This document shows, in pieces, positions 7,291 through 9,296 of a stretch of 9,296 nucleotides of DNA. The notes beneath the pieces were generated by a model that saw only the letters and a program-made list of their open reading frames with translations, was not told where the DNA came from and searched no databases. Each line of letters opens with the position of its first letter. Positions within the stretch are counted from its first letter, which is position 1. The position numbers and the translations under genes were made by a program. The stretch lies in the NCBI GenBank assembly GCA_947629725.1, contig CANREU010000053.1, positions 1-9,296 on the forward strand, given 5' to 3'. Source of the DNA: an uncultured Clostridia bacterium (lineage in GTDB: Bacteria > Bacillota > Clostridia > Christensenellales > Borkfalkiaceae).

Positions 7291-7962
7291 TCAACTCAAC
7301 TTGATCCTGTAAACCGTTCCGCCCGCCGCATTGAGTTTGCCGCCGCTGAGTTTGGCGCTCCCGGAGCGCACCCAATTGCCGCCGTAGCTGTAATACCCTT
7401 TCTCCACGCTCCCGTACTTCGCGCCGCCGAGCTCGAAGACGTCGTCCTTCGTCGAGGCGAGGGTGAGGTACCCGTCCCTCTCGATCGCAAAGGCGATCCC
7501 GCGGGCCTCCGTCGACCACTTCACGGTGCAGTGCTCCGTGCTCTTTTTCTCGGTGAGTTTCTCCATCCCGCCGTTCGTCACGAGGTTGAAGGCGAGGAAG
7601 TTCTCCCGCTCCGAGAGCACGATGTCAACATACGCCTTTTTATAGATGCCGTTCGCGTCGCACACGCGGTCGGTGTGCGGCTTTTTCGACCAGTCGGGGT
7701 TCCATACCCCGCGGAGGGTCCAATCCGCGAGCCGGGAATCGTCCGTCGTGATGACCTCGAAGATCTCGTACCCCGCCCCCATCTCGAAGGCTTTGAGGAC
7801 GAGCTGGTCGGTGTTCTCGAACTCCCCGCCGTTCTCCGCGATATGGGGATAGTTCCCCTCCACATCGTAGAGCTCGCTCACATAGAGCTCGATCTTGTTG
7901 ACTAGCCCGCTGTAGGGATCGAGCCCAACAAAGTCGATGCCCTCCGTCGAAACGACGTCGTT
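7291..7962 (-). pseudogene. C-terminal remnant of the glycoside hydrolase, beyond the in-frame TAA
   Basis: The frame of the upstream glycosidase continues, with no shift, for 223 sense codons after its TAA. The read-through begins NDVVSTEGIDFVGLDPY, then has PHIAENGGEFE and a beta-rich C-terminal part ending in VYRIKLS. In full-length numbering (counting the stop as codon 292) this covers residues 293-515. IDFVGLDPY fits a late barrel strand, and Glu335 in IAENGG is my candidate for the catalytic nucleophile of a clan-A hydrolase. The remaining 150 or so residues may be a DUF4978-like C-terminal domain; that family name is from memory. A GTG at 7881 could begin a separate 196-residue product, but I see no good ribosome binding site before it, and such a product would lack most of the barrel. 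Either the gene is broken by one substitution or the TAA is a sequencing or assembly error. Confidence 0.75.
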
Positions 7963-8838
7963 TTACCGCACTGTGTAGTCGGAATCCGTCGTCATGTTGA
8001 CGCGCGTGTAACACTTATATTTGGAGTTTTTCACCGTCTGCCCGAGCTTATCGAGCATCTTCACGAGGGAGGGCCAGATCTCCTCCTCCGAGTAGCCGTG
8101 CTCGCCGTTGTGACGGGTCGCAAGCATATCGGGCTCGTTCTCGACCTGGATACCGACAATCGTCCTCCGCCCGCCGTGCATACGGTCGTACTCCCAGATG
8201 CCGTCCATCAGTTTGCCCATGGCGATCGCTTCCCGCTCGACGAGGGCGTCCGTGTCCGCCCGCAGCCAATACTGCCAGCCGAGCCACCCGGGAGCCCCGA
8301 CGTTTCCCGTCCTGTCCTCATAGGCGGGATAGGTCTCGCGGTCCTGCACGACATAGTCGGGAATGTACCCCTCGCAGCTGTATCCGCACATATAGCTCCC
8401 GAACCACAGGAGCTCGAGTTTCAGATCGTATTTGTTGCAGTAGTCGATATAGTGCCCGACGAGTTCGGTCGTGTATTGACCCCTGCGGGGCTCCACGTCC
8501 CGCCACGCGATGGGGACCTGCACCACCGTGACATTCATCTGCGACGCGAGCTTGAAATAGTCGTCGAGCTCGGTCGGCTTCTTCTTGTTGAGATTGAGGA
8601 AAAAGTCGGTGCGCAGCTGCCCGCCGAGCATCAGCATGGGCGTGCCGTTCACCTCGAGATAGGGCTTGCCGCCGGGGGTGTATTTCATCCCCGAGACCTC
8701 GATCGCCTCCGTGTAGGCGGGCGTGCCGTCCGGCACGGGCGGAGGATCGCCCGTTTTGCCCCCGCCGGCCGCACAACCCGCGGCAGAGAAGCAGACCGCC
8801 AGCCCGACCGTTGTCAACCATTTTAATTTTTTTGTCAT
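7963..8838 (-). CDS. Glycoside hydrolase, GH35/GH42-like lipoprotein, truncated by in-frame stop
   Basis: First gene of the operon. It encodes 291 residues before a TAA; with the same-frame continuation the intact enzyme would be about 515. Signal segment 5-21 ends S-A-A-G-C with Cys22, a probable lipobox, followed by a Gly/Pro linker. The body is an N-terminal TIM-barrel half: GKPYLEVNGTPMLMLGGQ (57-74), NVTVVQVPIAWRDVEPRRGQY (102-122) with the W..VEP..G.Y signature of beta-galactosidase-like families, LKLELLWFG (139-147), and IVGIQVENEPD (227-237), where Glu235 after Asn is the expected acid/base. It is likely a cell-surface exo-glycosidase, perhaps beta-galactosidase-like, but the exact bond is unknown. 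The ATG at 8838 has GGAGG 7 bases upstream; a longer reading from 8943 would translate AT-rich leader and bury the signal peptide, so I reject it. The predicted nucleophile lies beyond the stop, so the truncated product should be inactive. Confidence 0.82.
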   Translation of the reverse strand: MTKKLKWLTTVGLAVCFSAAGCAAGGGKTGDPPPVPDGTPAYTEAIEVSGMKYTPGGKPYLEVNGTPMLMLGGQLRTDFFLNLNKKKPTELDDYFKLASQMNVTVVQVPIAWRDVEPRRGQYTTELVGHYIDYCNKYDLKLELLWFGSYMCGYSCEGYIPDYVVQDRETYPAYEDRTGNVGAPGWLGWQYWLRADTDALVEREAIAMGKLMDGIWEYDRMHGGRRTIVGIQVENEPDMLATRHNGEHGYSEEEIWPSLVKMLDKLGQTVKNSKYKCYTRVNMTTDSDYTVR

Positions 8839-8990
8839 AATTTTTCCTCCTACCGTTAGGATAGTACACAATAACTTATAAATGTGTTTATATTTCGGAA
8901 AATCACTTATGTTTTTGTTTGATAAATTGATATGATGATACATTTTTTGTTTGTTTGCAAAGTAAATTCAATAAGTGTACATTTTCATTT
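8839..8990 (-). promoter_or_regulatory. AT-rich leader and probable promoter region of the operon
   Basis: This stretch before the first gene is strikingly AT-rich next to the GC-rich genes. It holds the ribosome binding site GGAGG (8850-8846). A TACTAT near 8869-8864 (minus strand) is a possible -10 box giving a leader of about 20 bases, but I find no good TTGACA-like -35 at the proper distance, so an activator-dependent promoter is plausible. TATAAA and TTATAA further upstream are alternative -10 candidates. The promoter assignment is by position and composition only. Confidence 0.4.
8904..8977. promoter_or_regulatory. Candidate operator: inverted CACTTAT and repeated TTTTTGTTTG
   Basis: CACTTAT at 8904-8910 is matched by its inverse ATAAGTG at 8971-8977. 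Between them TTTTTGTTTG occurs twice in the same direction, at 8912-8921 and 8944-8953, a 32-base period, close to three helical turns. TAAATT also occurs twice (8923-8928, 8963-8968). Such spacing upstream of an Lpl-type sugar operon would suit a regulator binding on one DNA face, for example an AraC-type protein, but AT-rich DNA yields such matches by chance and no regulator gene is in the window. Confidence 0.25.
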
Positions 8991-9069
8991 TGCCCCGCCT
9001 GTCCGCTTTTCACACCCCCCAAGCAGCGAGGAGGTGAGAAGCCGTAACTCGGGGCGCGCAGAAAGAAAA

Positions 9070-9122
9070 CCCCTGCCTTCGGGGAGGGGATAGAAAACAA
9101 ACCCCCTGCCTTCGGCGGGGGG
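9070..9122. repeat. Two tandem hairpin repeats with TTCG/TTC loops
   Basis: Two related palindromes, each preceded by GAAAAC: CCCCTGCCTTCGGGGAGGGG (9070-9089), with a TTCG loop closed by C-G and one internal G/G mismatch, and a second at 9102-9122 whose arms CCCCCTGCC and GGCGGGGGG pair over 9 positions (one G-T wobble) around TTC. The copies begin 32 bases apart and share the core CCCCTGCCTTCGG. They resemble dispersed intergenic palindromes of clostridial genomes. No T-run follows either arm on the operon strand, so I do not call them terminators. Confidence 0.7.
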
Positions 9123-9151
9123 ATCAAGGGGGGTGGCAATGGCGCGCCCTT

Positions 9152-9245
9152 TTCTCGGCGCCCCCTTGAGGGGGAGCTGTCACGTCCCGCCCCGCTTCTC
9201 GGCGCCCCCTTGAGGGGGAGCTGTCACGAAGTGACTGAGGGGGTG
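9152..9245. repeat. Exact 33-base direct repeat (two copies), hairpin-forming intergenic element
   Basis: The 33 bases at 9152-9184 recur exactly at 9196-9228, a period of 44. Each copy contains CCCCCTTGAGGGGG, a 5-base-pair stem with TTGA loop, followed by AGCTGTCACG. Only the second copy continues into GAAGTGACTGAGGGGGTG, which completes a second hairpin (GTCAC GAA GTGAC, 9223-9235); the first copy looks truncated at the same point. The composition and the paired-hairpin plan match the dispersed short intergenic repeats seen in many gut Clostridia genomes; that comparison is from memory. Confidence 0.75.
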
Positions 9246-9275
9246 TCGTGCGCAATTCGGGGCACCCCCCCCTAC

Positions 9276-9294
9276 CCCCCTCCTATGGAGGGGG
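9276..9294. repeat. Perfect 8-bp hairpin at the window edge
   Basis: CCCCCTCC (9276-9283), loop TAT, GGAGGGGG (9287-9294) is a perfect inverted repeat of the same C-run/G-run type as the repeats to its left. A further 7-base inverted pair, GGGGGTG (9239-9245) with CACCCCC (9263-9269), spans the gap between this and the 33-base repeat. The whole block 8991-9296 shows no convincing gene. Confidence 0.55.
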
Positions 9295-9296
9295 CT

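Noticed and set aside
7963..7965. Stop-codon reassignment as explanation of the in-frame TAA
   Set aside because: TAA ends the propeller lipoprotein, the solute-binding protein and the second permease at natural C-termini, so TAA acts as a stop in this genome.
8903..9139. 78-codon minus-strand open frame crossing the AT-rich leader and repeats
   Set aside because: Its sequence is low-complexity Pro/Lys/Phe produced by the hairpin repeats and AT-rich leader, and it crosses the composition boundary; no ribosome binding site seen.
9070..9228. CRISPR array
   Set aside because: The repeats are two families with two copies each, with 11-12 base gaps, unequal units and strong internal palindromes; there is no spacer pattern and no cas gene.

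Overview
The window reads as part of a medium-to-high-GC Bacillota (Clostridia-like) genome, probably from a gut or other carbohydrate-rich anaerobic habitat. This rests on three things: strong GGAGG ribosome binding sites, several lipoproteins with Gly/Cys-rich lipoboxes, and an Lpl-type sugar ABC importer without its own ATPase. The taxonomic call is an inference; no rRNA or marker gene is present.

Every supportable gene lies on the minus strand, and together they look like one polycistronic carbohydrate-utilisation operon read from right to left. In transcription order: (1) a GH35/GH42-like clan-A glycoside hydrolase lipoprotein, interrupted by one in-frame TAA at 7963-7965, so it appears as an N-terminal piece (8838-7963) and a same-frame C-terminal remnant (7962-7291); (2) an LplB/MalF-type permease (7274-6345); (3) an LplC/MalG-type permease (6345-5458), whose ATG overlaps the previous stop by one base; (4) a family-1 extracellular solute-binding lipoprotein (5437-3644); (5) a secreted 671-residue protein made of three tandem carbohydrate-binding-like beta-sandwich repeats and no evident catalytic domain (3589-1574); (6) a GH43-like beta-propeller lipoprotein (1571-465); (7) the first 148 residues of a nucleoside hydrolase family protein running off the left edge (445-1). 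Gaps between genes are 16, -1, 20, 54, 2 and 19 bases, which supports co-transcription. The 54-base gap after the binding protein holds a small CUUG-loop hairpin.

A model consistent with this layout: surface-anchored enzyme and binding proteins (1, 5, 6) capture and trim a glycan, the binding protein and permeases (2-4) import an oligosaccharide or glycoside using an ATPase encoded elsewhere, and the nucleoside-hydrolase-like enzyme (7) acts in the cytoplasm on an unusual glycosidic bond. The substrate cannot be read from the sequence.

The right-hand 458 bases hold no convincing gene. An AT-rich segment (about 8839-8990), with direct and inverted repeats, is the likely promoter/operator region. 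It gives way abruptly to a GC-rich block (about 8991-9296) packed with hairpin-forming repeats, including an exact 33-base direct repeat at a 44-base period, resembling the dispersed intergenic repeats of Clostridia.
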